Assembly: GCA_030737875.1 (NCBI GenBank)
Contig: CM060912.1
Location: forward strand, 127,977,993-128,041,992
Reading direction: 5' to 3'
DNA: 64,000 nt
Origin: Allium sativum
Lineage: Eukaryota > Streptophyta > Magnoliopsida > Asparagales > Amaryllidaceae
The position numbers and the translations under genes were made by a program. This document shows, piece after piece, positions 20,203 to 33,954 of the stretch (the stretch's first letter is position 1; each line of letters starts with the position of its first letter). The notes beneath the pieces were generated by a model that was not told the DNA's origin, searched no databases, and saw only the letters and a program-made list of their open reading frames with translations.

Positions 20203-23200
20203 TGTAACAACCTGGATTTTCAGAACCAATTTAAAATTTTTATTTTAGCTATTTTAATGGATTTTGAATATTTAAAATGATTTATTTTAAATAACAACGA
20301 CTAAAAGTTTATTTTAAATGAAGTTAGAACGTATAAATTTATTTTAATTATAAAACGAGCTTGAAATGGCGCAGTAGTTTGAAAATTCAATTTTAAATTT
20401 CAGTCGAATGTACATAATTCAAAATAAATCGGATTTCAGTAAAAACAGAAACATTTGAATCGGTTTAATTGTATCTTTCTAATGGATGTGAAAAATACAG
20501 ATTTCATATTATGAATGGAAAGTTATGGCCAGTTTAAAATTTAAAATAGTCGCTATGGAATTTATATATATATAGCCCTTGAAAATAGCCATTTTGCAAA
20601 CGAACTCCGTTTTCGACGAAACCATTTTTGTTGGATCCGGGTTGTCAAATTATTGTTAAGTTTCAAATTTCATAATTTTTGGAATTAATATGTGAGTGTG
20701 GTAAATTAAAATGTACGTTGAAATCAATTTTGAACGTTATATTAATTTATATTTTAATTTTTATAAAAACTAATCGAAAAAGTAGAATTGGCTTATGAGA
20801 CATATCCCGTTGTGTTTGGAATGGGGATATCTGATTGGGGGCAACAGTCGTTGGGTTTGATTTGGAGTTCGAATTAAAAACTAACTTTTTGGACATTAAA
20901 TTTTATTAAATATGTATATTTATATATTGAAGTCAACCCCTTATTTCCCACACTCTCTCTCCCCGTCGTTCTAAAAAAAAGAAAAAGAACCCGAACCTGC
21001 TGCCCCCGTCGCCCCCTTCCAGGCCACACCGCCGCCGCCAGAGGCCAGCCAACCCCGCCGCACCCCTTCCCCCCAGTCGCCAGCGACCCCACGTCACCTC
21101 CCCCCTCCTCCTCCGGCCATCTCCAAACCCCCACAACCCCAAACCAACTCTAGATCCGCCGTCATGGCCCCTCCACTATGCCATCGATCACCTGAGCCAC
21201 CCGCCGCCATCTACCCCGACCACCAGCGCCACCATGGACACCCCCCATCCCCTTTTAAAAATCCTATTTTTATATTTCATGTCATGCGTTTAACCCCCTG
21301 ACCTTCCCGAGCCCATATCTTCCAATCCGAGCCCAAATGGCCAAACCCTACAGTACCAAAATTGAAGAGCACGATTTTCTCTTCGACTTGACTATATGGA
21401 AACCGTATTTTGGATTGCGAAGTTGTTCAGAAAACGCGTCCAAAGTCTGCTGTCCCGTTTATGCCTTTTCGCGATTTTCGGTGAATTGGAGCATTTTTGG
21501 AAGGAAGGCCATTAGACGAAACTTGTCCGGAATGGCACGTTTAAGGTAGTAAAAAGATATTGTGAATAGAACTCGTTTGCAAATTCTGGAATCAGAAAAA
21601 CGAATTAAAACGTTAGAAAAGCGTGGCGGAGTGGATTCCAAAGTGAGAACTCTTTCTCACTCAAACTATTTTATAGTTAAATATATCCTAGGTTGCAGAC
21701 GGGGTTTAGTAGCTCCTGATACTATTTATTTGTACAAACCATAGTTGTTTGTTTGGATTGTATTATGGGAAAATTGACTGTATTGTGATTATTGATTGTA
21801 TTGTGGTTTATTGATGATGATTGTGTATGGTGCGAGCCAGTATCAGGAGAGGGATAATGCTAGACATTATTCCGGTTCTAGTACCGCGCCGTTATAATGC
21901 TGAAATTTTTAGAAATAAACTATATAAAATATTCATGTATTGAATAAAATGTTTGAACAATAAAAACATCATTTTTGAATGTATGAACTATATAAAATAG
22001 TCAAGTGTTGAAAAAAAATTAATTGTTAAAAATATAATCTTTAACGTATATATGAACGGCATAAAATTACCTGAAATGAAAATAAATATTCATTTACAAA
22101 TCGGATGATTTGTTAATGCACACCCATTTAACTGACATTGATTGGAACGATAAATTTTACACATCGCCCAACTGCATAAATAATACTTAGCATTTGTTGG
22201 TTGAAACCCCACAAGGGTATTGGGACGATATTTGACGTACACTAATCCCAATTGTTTAGTTGTATGTCAATCAATTGGTTGACAGACTGTTGTAAGCGTT
22301 AATTATTTATATTTAATACTTATGTAGTTGTATAATGCACTCTGAATGATGGATGATTTTTTATCATTGTTGCTGTATACATGTGATGTATGAAATCCAT
22401 ATAACTAACATTATATGGTAATTGATTGGGTTTAATTCCAGTTCAAAAATAACGAATATTTTAAAATAATATTCAGTAAAGGATTAAAATGTGAATTTGA
22501 TGTCCGATTTTGGATAGACACGAAAATATTGAAATATGTGAAGCCGTGTTGATTACATATGCACCATTTTAATGCAAACGATATTTATATCGATTTTACT
22601 CATTTTTATAATGAATATCGAAAAGGAAATGATTTTAAAATCTGATATTTTGAAAATATTATCATTTAAATATTATAATGATAAGGAGTATTCAATTTTG
22701 ATTTAAAATTGAAATGAAAGTGGGAATCTTTTTTAAAACAAATTTATAAAATACCTTTTGAACGGAAATAGTAATAGTATATATACATATATTATATATA
22801 TTAATGGCTTGAATAGAACACGCCACGATCGTTTTCGAATTTCAACCATTGACTTCGAATTGACATTACGGGAGATCCGACCGTCGGATTCTCCTAAAAC
22901 GGGAATCGTTGGGTTCGTATCGAAAACATTTTTCCAATGAATATAAGAGATTTGAAATCTAATGGTTGGATTTTGAATTATGTCCAAATCAAATTTGGAA
23001 AAGGTCGCTAGGGATGCAATTCGGTGGCCGTTATTGGAAACTGACTATACGGGCCTTGATAAAATTATTAAAAATATTAATAATTTGTGTAAAATCATAA
23101 TAAATGATTTGGAAAGAATTTGGATGAAAAATTCCACGTTTATAAAGATAAAAATACACTTTTATCAAAATGAACTAGTTATTAACTAGAAAGATAATCC

Positions 23201-26200
23201 AACGTTTTTAAATAAATAAATTGGATTTGTGAATGGTTTTAATCTAACCAGAATTTTCCAATGTATAAATTGGAATGGATTTGAATAGAAATCATCTTCA
23301 GGATATTTCGATATTGGATTCCATGGCTAAACGGATATTGTGGAGGAATTTGGAAGATAGGTATATATTGTTATTCCCCATAGATATGTATTGGTTTCAG
23401 AATTTGATATTGAATGTAAGCCGATATAATTTTTGTTTAGAGTCTTATATTTAATATTAAAGTGGATTTTGGGTTTGTCATGAATGGTATCTTCAGTAAC
23501 ACTATTCTTAAACCCCGTGTGAAAAGAATAAATCTTATAATTAAGATTATTAGAGTTTCCAGCAATATTTAGTAATTGGAATAAAATGGAATGTGAATTG
23601 GGTTTATTGTGAACTGTGTTTTTAAAGACATTCATTCTTTAACCCGATTAACAGTGAAATGTGATTTGGAATATATAAATATTTTATTAAGATTTAATGA
23701 AAATTTTCCAAAGTAAAGTTTTCCAATTTAATATATTAAATTGGAATTGAATGGAATTCGATTTAGTGATAATCGAAGTGAGCTTCTGTAGAGTACGACT
23801 GTTACTGTATATGGAATTTAAAAGCTTAGCCGTTTTTCCATTTATATTATTAGTCGAATACGAAAATTGACATCGATTATATATTGATATGTTCCCTGTG
23901 AAGATTCCATGGTTAATGGAATGTGATTTTGGGTTTATCGTGAATTGTGTTTTAAATGACATTAGTTCTTTAATCCAGTTAAAGACAGGATTACATGTCT
24001 AACATTGTATTTCAAACCATATTGTTGATCTCTGCTAAATATATATATGTTTGGTGGCGGTGGATTTATTCTCTTGCTCAACACACTTTTCTGAGAAGTA
24101 TGAGCTTAGAGGTTACATATTGGTAGAAATCTGTGATACGGTGTACATTGTCGACGTGGCATGTTTATGTTTCCAATGTTAAATAATCATTAAATAATGA
24201 TTATTTGAAGAATAAAACTAAGTGGAGTTTTAATGAATCTTTAATTATATTGAAATGTGAAGGTGATGATTTAATTATCAAATTTGGGAAATGATCGAGA
24301 ATGGAGTACCACCAGTTTTACTCCAAACGATAGTTAAATATTTAATTAGATTTGAACGGGAAATGATAATTAATTTTACCGATAACACCGATTGGGAAAT
24401 AAAACAAATGATTACTTTGGTAAGGTTCGCTAATCCCGACTAGTTTGGAAAATCTTAATTTGGTTTAAATTGTGAAAAGAATATTTGAATAAAAGAGTAC
24501 TCTGGATTGGAATGAGGCATATGTTGTGTTTGTGTAGCACTTGTTTATGAGATACGCGAGTTATTCGAAAAGACCGGGTTTATGCCCATTCTGAATAACT
24601 GATTCGACGATAAGTCGACGATGAAGACGGTGGTTGAAGACCGGAGATCTTCACATCGTTTGGATGATTACTGATGTCTTGATTGGGGTGTACACCCGGG
24701 ACAAGGTAATAAGTGGTGATCGTCCAGACGTACTTGGAGATCGACATGATATGCGAGGACCTCTCTCCTGTATTGGATATATGGGACGAGGAATAAGGTC
24801 CCTGCGGTTTCATTCAGACCACGAACGAACTTGTGAATGGATGTGTGTCTGACATTGGGTTTCATTTTGTGTTGATTGATTTCCAATAAATATATATCTG
24901 TTTGTTGGCGGAGAATTTATTCTCTTGCTTAACGCCCTTCTCTAAGACGTATGAGCTTAGAGGTTATATATTGATGGATATCAGTCGTATGACATGAATT
25001 GTCAGTGTGGCATGCAGAGATTCAGTGATCAAGGCATCTGTTGAAAAGCAGAGTCTTGTGGTTGATGATCGAAGCATGGCTTTAAATAGCATAGCTTTGT
25101 GTATAGCGTTAATTCGCGACCCTCACACCTTGGTATGAGTCAAAAACGGGGTGAGGACGGCAGGAAGGACACGACATTTCTTTCTAGCTATGGGTGGTGT
25201 CATGGTATGTAGCCTAGATATTTATTTATTTTTACCTGTGTGGATGACGGATTGCGAGGCGCCTCAGATATTGGTCCCTAGTGGCCAAGTGATAGATCTT
25301 ATAGGACCAAAAAATGTGTGTTCAGGGATATTAATCCACTAAAGTAAGTGTGGACCGGTCCTGCTGCTAACTAGGGTTCGCCAGCGTCCGAACCCTGAGG
25401 CATTTGCTAGAGTATCTCAAAGCCGGTAAGGATAATCCCTTGCCTCGACTCTTAGATGGAATCCAATTTCCAATACGTGATTTTTTTATTTTCTTTGTAG
25501 AACTAGTATGGTGACATCATATATGGTACTCATGTCGTCTATGATTGATACATTTATATTTGAAGTTGATTTTGACACTATGCACTTATAGTAATATCAA
25601 AATGATTTGTTTTAAATGTACCAAGCATGTTTGGCTATTATAAGGTAAAACTCTATCCTCCGGCTTGCATTACATTATGTGATTGGACCTGAGTCTTATA
25701 ATAGCTTCATTTTTCCAAAAAGCATTGCACTGTTTGTTTATGCACTGGTATTCTTGGGAGAAAACACGTTCTGTATTATACGGCGTGTCCCTTTGATTGA
25801 CTCTATGTTAAAGTAAAGTTTTAATAATTGTTTTAGTTCTCACACCAGTCCCATGACTGACCTGAAGTTTATTATTTCTACCTAAACTCTAGGTGCCCCT
25901 ATTTTCCACATGGGCAGCTAGTAGTTTTGGTTTTGCAGATTTCTTTTTATAGGATCCTAGATTTATAGCTGGAGCTATATTCGGAAAGCTTTGTATCCGT
26001 GTATCTCTTTCAGTTGTGTTATGTATTATTTTTCCACTGATATGTAATGTATTTTAATCTCTGATATTTTTCTGATGTATATTATTTATTCATACTCTGT
26101 TATGTTCTTGTACTCTGATGTAATTGTTATAATAGCAATGAAATTTTCAATTGTTTGTGTTCTGATGCGTCATGTTCTCAAAGCAATCCGCCTTCATCCG

Positions 26201-26235
26201 TCTCTTCGGAGATCGAGGGAGTTCGGGTTGTTTCA
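20203..26235 (+). repeat. Left LTR of element B (6033 bp)
   Basis: It shares with A the start block (GCGCAGTAGTTTGAAAATTC, GTTATGGCC), the ATCCGACCGTCGGAT block near 22870 and the conserved 3' third (about 25080-25930, CTCACACCAGTCCCATGACT and more). It has scattered AT-rich palindromes (TATTCA/TGAATA near 21941, GTTAAA/TTTAAC near 22024) instead of the dense array of A. A roughly 130-bp stretch occurs twice (about 24048-24190 and 24896-25020, both with TTTATTCTCTTGCT). Zones 21900-24500 contain no gene. Confidence 0.93.
20985..21240 (+). other. GC-rich leader-like zone in left LTR of B
   Basis: About 250 bp of C-rich sequence (CCGCCGCC, CCCCCGTCGCCCCC) in an otherwise AT-rich LTR, preceded by a CT-rich run (CACACTCTCTCTCC). 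It is followed downstream by AAAGTGAGAACTCTTTCTCA near 21640. The right LTR has it at about 28100-28350. Open frames across it on both strands reflect the base composition and not a conserved protein. Confidence 0.5.
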
Positions 26236-26238
26236 TCG

Positions 26239-26250
26239 TGGTATCAGAGC
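26239..26250 (+). promoter_or_regulatory. Primer-binding site of element B (tRNA-iMet)
   Basis: TGGTATCAGAGC, three bases after the LTR end at 26235. The following CTTTGGTTTACAAAGCTT parallels the same position in A and D. Confidence 0.95.
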
Positions 26251-26298
26251 TTTGGTTTACAAAGCTTGAGAACAAGACACGTTATAACCGAATGAAAG

Positions 26299-26377
26299 AA
26301 TTCATCAGAGATTGGAGTAGTAATATCCAATAAGAATGACTCGTTAGAGATGGGATCAGTAGTATCCTATAATGAGT
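26299..26377 (+). ncRNA. Two hairpin units after the primer site of B
   Basis: The first unit (26300-26339) pairs TTGGA with TCCAA. The second (26339-26377) pairs ACTCGTT with AATGAGT (one G-U pair) and GGAT (26353-26356) with ATCC (26364-26367). These are counterparts of the A units at 12250-12370, with different but still paired stem bases. A packaging role is inferred from position. Confidence 0.65.
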
Positions 26378-26539
26378 TTCAAAGAGTGTTATTTTTAAAA
26401 TAAAATGAAAACAATTTTTTTTTTAAAAGTTTACGCCTTATTATACGTATTTGAGTATTTTATTTTAAGTTGATTTTGGACTATCAGGTATATAGAGATT
26501 TTAATATACGTATGATCCACGTGTATACGAACCCTCAAA

Positions 26540-26660
26540 TATACTGGATAGATATAGAATCACACTCTAGGCACCCGGAGATTATTCTGATGATTGATAT
26601 ATCATCATCAGTATTTATGTTCGAGTTTCGAAAGTGTGATATCTATATATATCCAATTGA
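26540..26660 (+). pseudogene. Possible decayed pol tail in the B interior
   Basis: About 100 bp align by eye with 62640-62740 in the interior of D, ending in TTCGAGTTTCGAAAGTGTGA (B) and TTCATGTTTCGAAAGTGATG (D). The D frame reads YFHVSKVMKTYKL, resembling the FHVS-x-LKKY motif at the integrase C-terminal end of gypsy elements. B has stops in that frame. The similarity is short, so this is tentative. Confidence 0.3.
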
Positions 26661-27254
26661 CTGGTGTGAGAACCAAAACTTAGTTAGATTTCATTTTTTG
26701 TGATTTGGCACTAAAAATAGATTTTTGAATATATAGAAGTTATATGTTTGAAAAGTTAATCGATTAATTGATTACTGGTTGTGATGTTTGATTATTAGTT
26801 TAACTAATTAAAGTATTGTAATAATAAAACCAATAAGAGAACAAAAGGTAAAATTTAGCCAAATCAAATCAAATATTGGATTAAATTGAAAATTGATTGC
26901 AATTGCATATATGTACATGTATATATAATGAACAGTTCATAGTTTGGAAGCTAAAAAGAGGAATAAAATTGTATGCCCGATAAATAGGTACATGTTTATT
27001 GTATTCATTGGGTTTGATGATTTTATGAGTCGATTGGTAAGCCGCTTGGCTTTTATTTTTTCTTTTTGATTGATGAGGTCCCTGTGAAGCAAGTTGTGGT
27101 TTTACCAATCAGCCCACACAAAGGAAGTTATGGCAAAAAGTTTCGAAAATTTAGGGTGTTTTAGCCAAATTTTTGAGAAATTTGAAAATTCCTAGAAACT
27201 GAAAAGTTGAAGAACGAAAGCCAGAATGAAAGTTGAGTTGGTTAGTTAAACAAC

Positions 27255-27303
27255 TTACAACTCCGTTCCTTTCGAGGACGAAAATATTTTAAATGGGGGA
27301 GAT
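27255..27303 (+). promoter_or_regulatory. GGACGAA motif and polypurine tract of element B
   Basis: CGTTCCTTTCGAGGACGAAA, then ATTTTAAATGGGGGAGAT, immediately before TGTAACAACCCGG at 27304. Same order as in A and in the chromoviruses. Confidence 0.85.
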
Positions 27304-30300
27304 TGTAACAACCCGGATTTTCAGAACTAATTTAAAATTTTTATTTTAGCTATTTTAATGAATTTTGAATATTTAAAATGATTAATTTCAAATAATAATG
27401 ACCAAAAATTTATTTGAAATGAAGTTAGGACGTATAAATTTATTTTAATTATAAAACAAGCTTGAAATGGCACGATAGTTTGAAAATTCGATTTTAAATT
27501 TCAATTGAATGTACAAAATTCAAAATAAATCGGATTTCAGTAAAACCAGAAACGTTTGAATCTGTTTAATTATATCTTTCTAACGGATGTGAAAAATTAA
27601 GATTTCATATTATAAATGGAAAGTTATGGCCAGTTTAAAATTTAAAATAGTCGCTATGGAATTTATATATATTTTATATAATATATAGCCCTTGAAAATA
27701 GCCATTTTGCAAACGATCTTCGTTTTCGACGAAACCACTTTTGTTGGATTCGGATTGTCAAATTATAGTTAAATTTCAAGTTTCATAATTTTTGGAATTA
27801 ATATGTGAGCGTGGTAAATTAAAATGTATGTTGAAATCAATTTTGAACGTTATATTAATTTATATTTTATTTTGATAAAAATTGATCGAAACGGTCGAAT
27901 TGGCTTACGGAACATATCCCACTGTGTTCAGAATGGGGATATTTGGTTAGGGGCGACAGTCGTTGGGTTTGATTTGGAGATCGAATTTAAAACTAACTTT
28001 TTGGAAATTAAATTTTATTAAATATATATATTTATATATTGAAGTCAACCCCTTATCTCCCTCGCTCTCTCTCCCTCCATCATTCTAAAAAAAATTAACC
28101 CGCTAACCTGTCGCCCCCCTTTCAGGTCGCGCCGCCACCGCCGGAGACCAACCAACCCCACCGCACCCTTCCCCACATTCGCCCGCGACCCCCACGCCAC
28201 CTCCTCTCTCCTCATCCGGACATCTTCAAATCCCCACAGCCCCAAACCTACCCTAGATCCACCGCCATGGCCCCACCACCACGCCGCCGGTCACCTGAGA
28301 CACCACGCCGCCTAACCACACCCCGCCGCCATCTACCCCGACCACCAGCGCCACAATTGACCCCCATCCCCTTTTAAAAATCCGATTTTTGTAATTTCTT
28401 ATCATGCGTTTAACCCCCTGACTGTTCCGAGCCCATATCTTCCAATCCGAGACCCTATGGCCAAAACCTTCCATAGTGCCAAAATTGAAGAGCATGATAT
28501 TCTCTTCGATTTGACTATATGGAAGCCTTATTTTGGATTGCGGAGTTGTTCAGAAAACGCATCTAAAGTCTATTGTCCTGTTTATGTCTTTTCGCGATTT
28601 CTGACGAATTGGAGCATTTTCGGAAGGAAGCCCACTAGCCGAAAGTTGTCCGGAATGGCGCGTTTAAGCTAGGAAAAAGATTGTGTGAAGATTAGAACTC
28701 GTTTGCAAATTATGGAATCAGAACAATGAATTAGAACGTTAGAAAAGCGTGGCGGAGTAGATTCCAAAGTAAGAACTCTTTCTCACTCAAACTATTTTAC
28801 AGTTAAATATATCCTAGGTTGCAGACGGGGCATAGTAGCTCTTGACACTATTTATTTGTACAAACCATGGTTGTTTGTTTGATTGGATTGCATTATGGGA
28901 AAATTGACTGTATTGTGGTTATATATTGTATTATGGTTTATTGATGGTGATTGTGTATGGCGCAAGCCAGTATCACGAGAGGGATAATGCTAGACATTAT
29001 TCTGGTTCTAATATCGTGCCGCTATACTGCCAAAATTTTCTGAAATAAATTATATAAAATATTCATGTGTTGAATAAAATGTTTGAACAATAAAAACATC
29101 ATTTTTATTGCATGTATGAACTATATAAAATAGTCAAGTGTTGAAATAAATATTTTATTGTTAAAAATAAAATCTTCAACGTATATATGAACGGCATAAA
29201 ATTCTCCTGAAATGAAATTAAATATTCATTTACAAATCGGACGATTTGTTTATGTACACCCATTTAACTAACATTGATTAGGACGATAAATTTTACACGT
29301 CGCCCAACTACACAAATAATATTCAGTATTTGTTGGTTGAAATACCACATGGGTATTGGGATGATATTTGGCATACAATAATCCCAATTTTTTAGTTGTA
29401 TGTCAATCGATTGGTTGACAGATTGTTGTAAGCATTAATTATTTATATTTAATGCTTATGCAGTTGTGTAATGCACTTTGGATGATGGATGATTGTTTAT
29501 CATTTTTGTTATGTACATATGATGTACGAAATCCATATAACTAACATTATATGGTAATTGATTGAGTCTGATTCTAGTTCAAAAATAACGAATATTTTAA
29601 AATAATATTCAGTAAAGGATTAAAATGTAAATTTGATGTCCGATTTTGGATGGACACGAAAATATTGAAATATGTGAAGCCATGTTGATTAGATATGCAT
29701 CATTTTAACGCGAACGATATTTATATCGATTTTATTCATTTTCATAATGAATATCGAAAAGGAAATGAAATCTGATATTTTGAAAATATTATTATTTAAA
29801 TATTATATATTGGTAAAAACCAGTGGTACGGTGTAGATTGTCAATGTGGCATGTTTATGTTTCCAAAGTTAAAGAATCAATAAATAATGATTGCTGGAAG
29901 AACAAAACTAAGCGGAGTTTTAATGATTCTTTAATTAGATTGAAATGTGAAGGTGATGATTTAATTATCAAATTTGGGAAATGATCGAGAATGTTATACT
30001 ACTAGTTTTACTCCAGACGATAGTTAAATCTTTAATTAGATTTGAACGGGAAATGGTAATTAATTTTACTGATAACACCGTGGTGTTAGATATGGAGAAT
30101 TACCAGTTTTTCTCCATGGGATGAATAGGTTGGGATTGGGAAATAAAATAAATGACTACTTCAGTAAGGTTCACTAATCCCAAAAATTTTGGAAAACCAT
30201 AATTTGGTTTAAATTATGAAAGAATATTTGAATAAAAGAGTACTCTGGATTGGAATGAAGCGTATGTTGTGTTTGTGTAGCACTTGTTTATGAGATACGC

Positions 30301-31146
30301 GATTTATTTGGAAACACCGGGTTTATGCCCATTCTGAATAACTGATTTGACGATAAGTCGACGATGAAGACGATGGTTGAAGACCGGAGATCTTCACATC
30401 GCTTGGATGATTACTAATGTCTTGATTGGGTTGTACATCCAAGACAAGGTAATAAGTGGTGATCGTGCAGACGTACTTGGAGATCGACGTGATATGAGAG
30501 GACCTCTCTCCTTTATTGGACATATGGGACGAGGAATAAGGTGCCTACGGTTTCGTTCAGACCCAGAACGTACTTGTGAGTGGATGTGTGTCTGACATTG
30601 GGTTTCATTTTGTGTTGATTGATTTGCACTAAATATATATCTGTTTGGTAGCGGAGAATTTATTCTCTTGCTTAACACCCTTCTCTGAGACGTACGAGCT
30701 TAGAGGTTATATATTGATAGATATCAGTCGCATGGCATGTATTGTCAGTGTGGCATGCAGAGATGCAGTGATCAAGGCTTTTGTTGAAAAGTAGAGTCTT
30801 GTGATTGATGATCAAACACGGCTTTAAATAGCATAGCCTTGTGTATAGTGTTAATTCCCGAGCCTCAAGCCTCGGTATGAGTCAAAAACGGGATCAGGAC
30901 GCAGGGAGGACACGGCGTTTCTTTCTATCTATGGGCGGTGTCATGGTATGGAGCCCAGACATTTATTTATTTTTACCTATGTAGATGATGGATTGTGAGG
31001 CGCCTCGGATATTGGTCCCTAGTGGCCAAGTGATAGGTCCTATAGGACCGGAAAACGTGTGTTCAGGAATATTAATCCACTAAAGTAAGTGTAGACCGGC
31101 CCTGCTGCTAACCAGGGTTCGCTAACGTCCGAACCTTGAGGCATTT
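27304..31146 (+). repeat. Right LTR of element B, first part
   Basis: Corresponds to the left LTR from its start to GAACC(T)TGAGGCATTT, where the chromovirus inserted after CATTT (31142-31146). Relative to the left LTR, about 1.4 kb (22678-24116) is missing at a junction near 29806-29812 (TATTATATATTGG), and about 60 bp near 30080-30135 is extra. Otherwise it is collinear, including the GC-rich leader zone (28100-28350). Confidence 0.92.
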
Positions 31147-31203
31147 TGTGATGACCCGCCCCGCACCAGCCGACATTTCAATGAAAGTGCGTTGTACCAA
31201 TGT

Positions 31204-33954
31204 TGAAATACCCCACCTCCTATAAGGTCACTCACAAAGGGAATGCCTTAACTTTGGTGGAGGTTTATAAGTAAAAGCCACAGATAAACTCGAGACAGAT
31301 ATAAATACACATATTTTAAACAGCGGAAACCAAACAGACTTTTATTTCATCAATACGTGTTCAAACAAAACATTCCATAATTGTCTCAAAATACTTCCAA
31401 CATTACAACCTCATTACTGTCTTGATTATTAAAGAAGCATAAAACATAAATAAAGTGACAAAAATCCCCATAGTGATATCCAAAGCCATAATCCGAGCAA
31501 AAGAGATCCAAATCATACATCTACGTTCTTGGAGCTTGTAAAGAGTCTGAATGAGCTGAGTTGTTTCCTCCCTGTGGACCTGGGGGGGAACGAAAGAAAA
31601 GAAGACGAAAAGAAAATAGAGTCAGACATAAAGCCTAAGTAAATCTATTAACTCTTCAGTATGTGAATAAGAAAAAGGGCATGATAGACATAAACTGAAA
31701 ATAGGAAAGTGTCACAAGCTAAGGAAGTGTCGAATGTACTATCGCACCCATACTATATCTCTGCACCTACTTGAGTTTATTCTAACTGGCACCCCATGAT
31801 GAGGGTGAAGTGATCCCCATTTTGATTTAAAGATCAGCTCCTACTCGCGTTAACATGTGTTATACGGCCCCCAAGAATTGTAGATACCTATGTTGGTCCC
31901 ACCATGGGGTGTATCAAGACCCATGGCGGCGGCCCCGACACAAATTCTAGAAGGCATAAGCTATACTATAGGTGTCCCCGGTGCTCTGGTTGTCTGCTCC
32001 GGAGTGTGTGCACGCTCGCACCCCGTTAGACCTACACTGTGCACCCACCGTCGTCGTTTGACCGCTTACAATCAGCCCAGTAATCGTGCCCTACCCTGCC
32101 TAGTTTCAGGATACCATGATACCTAACTTGGGTTACTGCTGAAACGGGTCCCTCGTTACCAGGATTTTCTAGTCAAACATGTTAAGTGGTTAAGTGTCTG
32201 TATTTACCTAACCCCATCCATCAATTCTTGTTAACATGTTGAATTTGGTTAAGTGTTATAGTTGACTTAACCCTACCATCTGTCCTTAGCCTCTTAGAGC
32301 ACCTGACCACTCACATTAGACGGATATTGCTACGGTTACTGGATGTACCGGTCAGTACCGGGCAGGTTTACACCGTAGCTCAGTCTAACCTCGGGTCATT
32401 ATTGGGCTCAATGCTTAACCACCCACATTGGATAGGTATTGTTGTGACTACTGGACAGCCGGGCGGGTCCGGGCAGGTTTACATCACAACTCAATCCAAC
32501 CTCGGGTTAAGCATATCGTGTTTTTCTAAATTTACATATTTTATTATTTCACAATTATATATGTAAATGTCATATCTTTTATTCTTGGGTATATCAATTC
32601 ATACCGCTTAAATGTCATTGTCGTCGGCATGTGCTAACCATGCCAACATATATTTTCATGTTTTACACCCAACGTTATTACCCCCGTTTGTTCGCAATAT
32701 GTGTTGGGCTTATCACAATTCAGCCCAACTTTATAAACGTGAGAAAAAGAGGAAATCAAGAACATGTAATGCATAAAGGTGTGTGGCGCATGAACTTGCA
32801 ATTTAGCGATTCAACTATCATATAATATGGGTCATGTGAACTTGCAGTCAAATCAAAGTATAACTAAGTAGGTGACATATGAAATGGCATAGTTTAGGCT
32901 AATACAAACTTGTGTTTAAACATGTTTAACTTGGCATAATGTCAACCACAAAACTAGCATGTTGTATATTCACCAAAATGTCCAATTATAACATCTAATC
33001 TCATAGCCTATTTCAACATGAACTTGCATAGTTTATGAAACCCAAACAATACTTAACATAGATCCAATTATACTTGTAAATAAACATGAACTTGCATAGT
33101 TTATGAAACCCAAACGATACTTAACATAGATCCAATTATACTTGCAAATAGACAAGAGAATGATATCATAGTTTTTGGGTCAAGTAGGCATAAAAGGTTT
33201 CAAATCTAGAACATGTTTACATAAGCCTTAATTTAGACTTAGTGAATGTATATAGTCCATGCCATAGGTATAAACATAAAGGGATCAAATTCTAGTTTTT
33301 GCCACAAACTTGCAAGTGCCATTGTTTTCATATACAATTGTTCAATAGGCTTGCATCAATCAATTTATGCCACAAACATCAATACACAAGTCATGATAGA
33401 ACCATTACAATACACAGAATTTATACAATAACACAATTCTATTTTCATTTACATCGAACCACCTCACAGTTATTACTCATATTCTGAAAGGTCACTATAC
33501 TTACAACGAATGCAGAATCTTGAATTCTGGATTCTGAATTCTGAAATTCCAGCCAGAGCCAAACCTAGCCAGCCAGGTCGATCAGGCAGGTCGACTGGCA
33601 GGTCGACACCCAGGTCGACACTATGGTCGACCTGGGGTGGCCAGGTCGACACCATGGTCGACCCTAGGGTCGACCTGGTCTCTGGGCAGGAATTTTCCCG
33701 CCCAGCCCGGTTTGAACCTATTTTCAAATTTTTAAATTTGAAACTTAGCTGTTTTAATTTAAATTTTATTCTGAAACTTCCGAAGGTCATAACTCCTTCA
33801 TACGGAGCCCGATTCACGCAAACTCGGACTCTATCTAAAGCAGAATTCCAAGACGAACGCAATGGCGAAATCCATTTCCCTTAATTATTTCATGTAGAAT
33901 TAATTACACTTTAATTTGTGAAGCTTTATGTTATAGAATTCACGGGGTGTTACA
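31204..33954 (-). mobile_element. Solo LTR (2751 bp) of another gypsy family inside the chromovirus LTR
   Basis: Starts TGAAATACCCC and ends GGGGTGTTACA on the plus strand, flanked by AATGT on both sides (31199-31203, 33955-33959). Outside the duplications the chromovirus LTR continues without loss. Read on the minus strand it starts TGTAACACCCCGTGAATTC, the usual start of plant gypsy LTRs, and has GATGAAATAAAAGTC with TTTCCGCTG toward its end, a likely poly(A) region. No internal domain is present, so it arose by recombination between two LTRs. Its open frames (for example 33473-33862) have no recognised product. Confidence 0.9.
33570..33680. repeat. Cluster of GGTCGAC/GTCGACC motifs in the solo LTR
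   Basis: GTCGAC occurs seven times in about 100 bp, as GGTCGAC and as its complement, some arranged as larger inverted repeats (GGTCGACCTGG...CCAGGTCGAC). The open frames on both strands over this stretch reflect the repetition. The cluster sits about 300 bp from the LTR start in minus orientation, so a U3 protein-binding array is possible but unproven. Confidence 0.75.

Larger units (their letters stand above)
26236..27303 (+). other. Interior of element B (1068 bp, non-coding)
   Basis: It holds the primer site, two hairpin units, a possible pol relic (about 26550-26660) and a polypurine tract. No open frame over 78 codons. It is 2.7 times longer than the A interior, suggesting B kept a remnant of coding sequence that A lost. 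Confidence 0.85.

Noticed and set aside
21337..21549. Conserved small protein of element B (also at 28457-28672)
   Set aside because: The only two copies are the two LTRs of one element, which are identical by descent. Changes between them include many amino-acid replacements, with no sign of coding constraint.
33473..33884. Open frames of 124-129 codons on both strands in the solo LTR
   Set aside because: They arise from the GGTCGAC repeats, which are open in several frames. No domain match.
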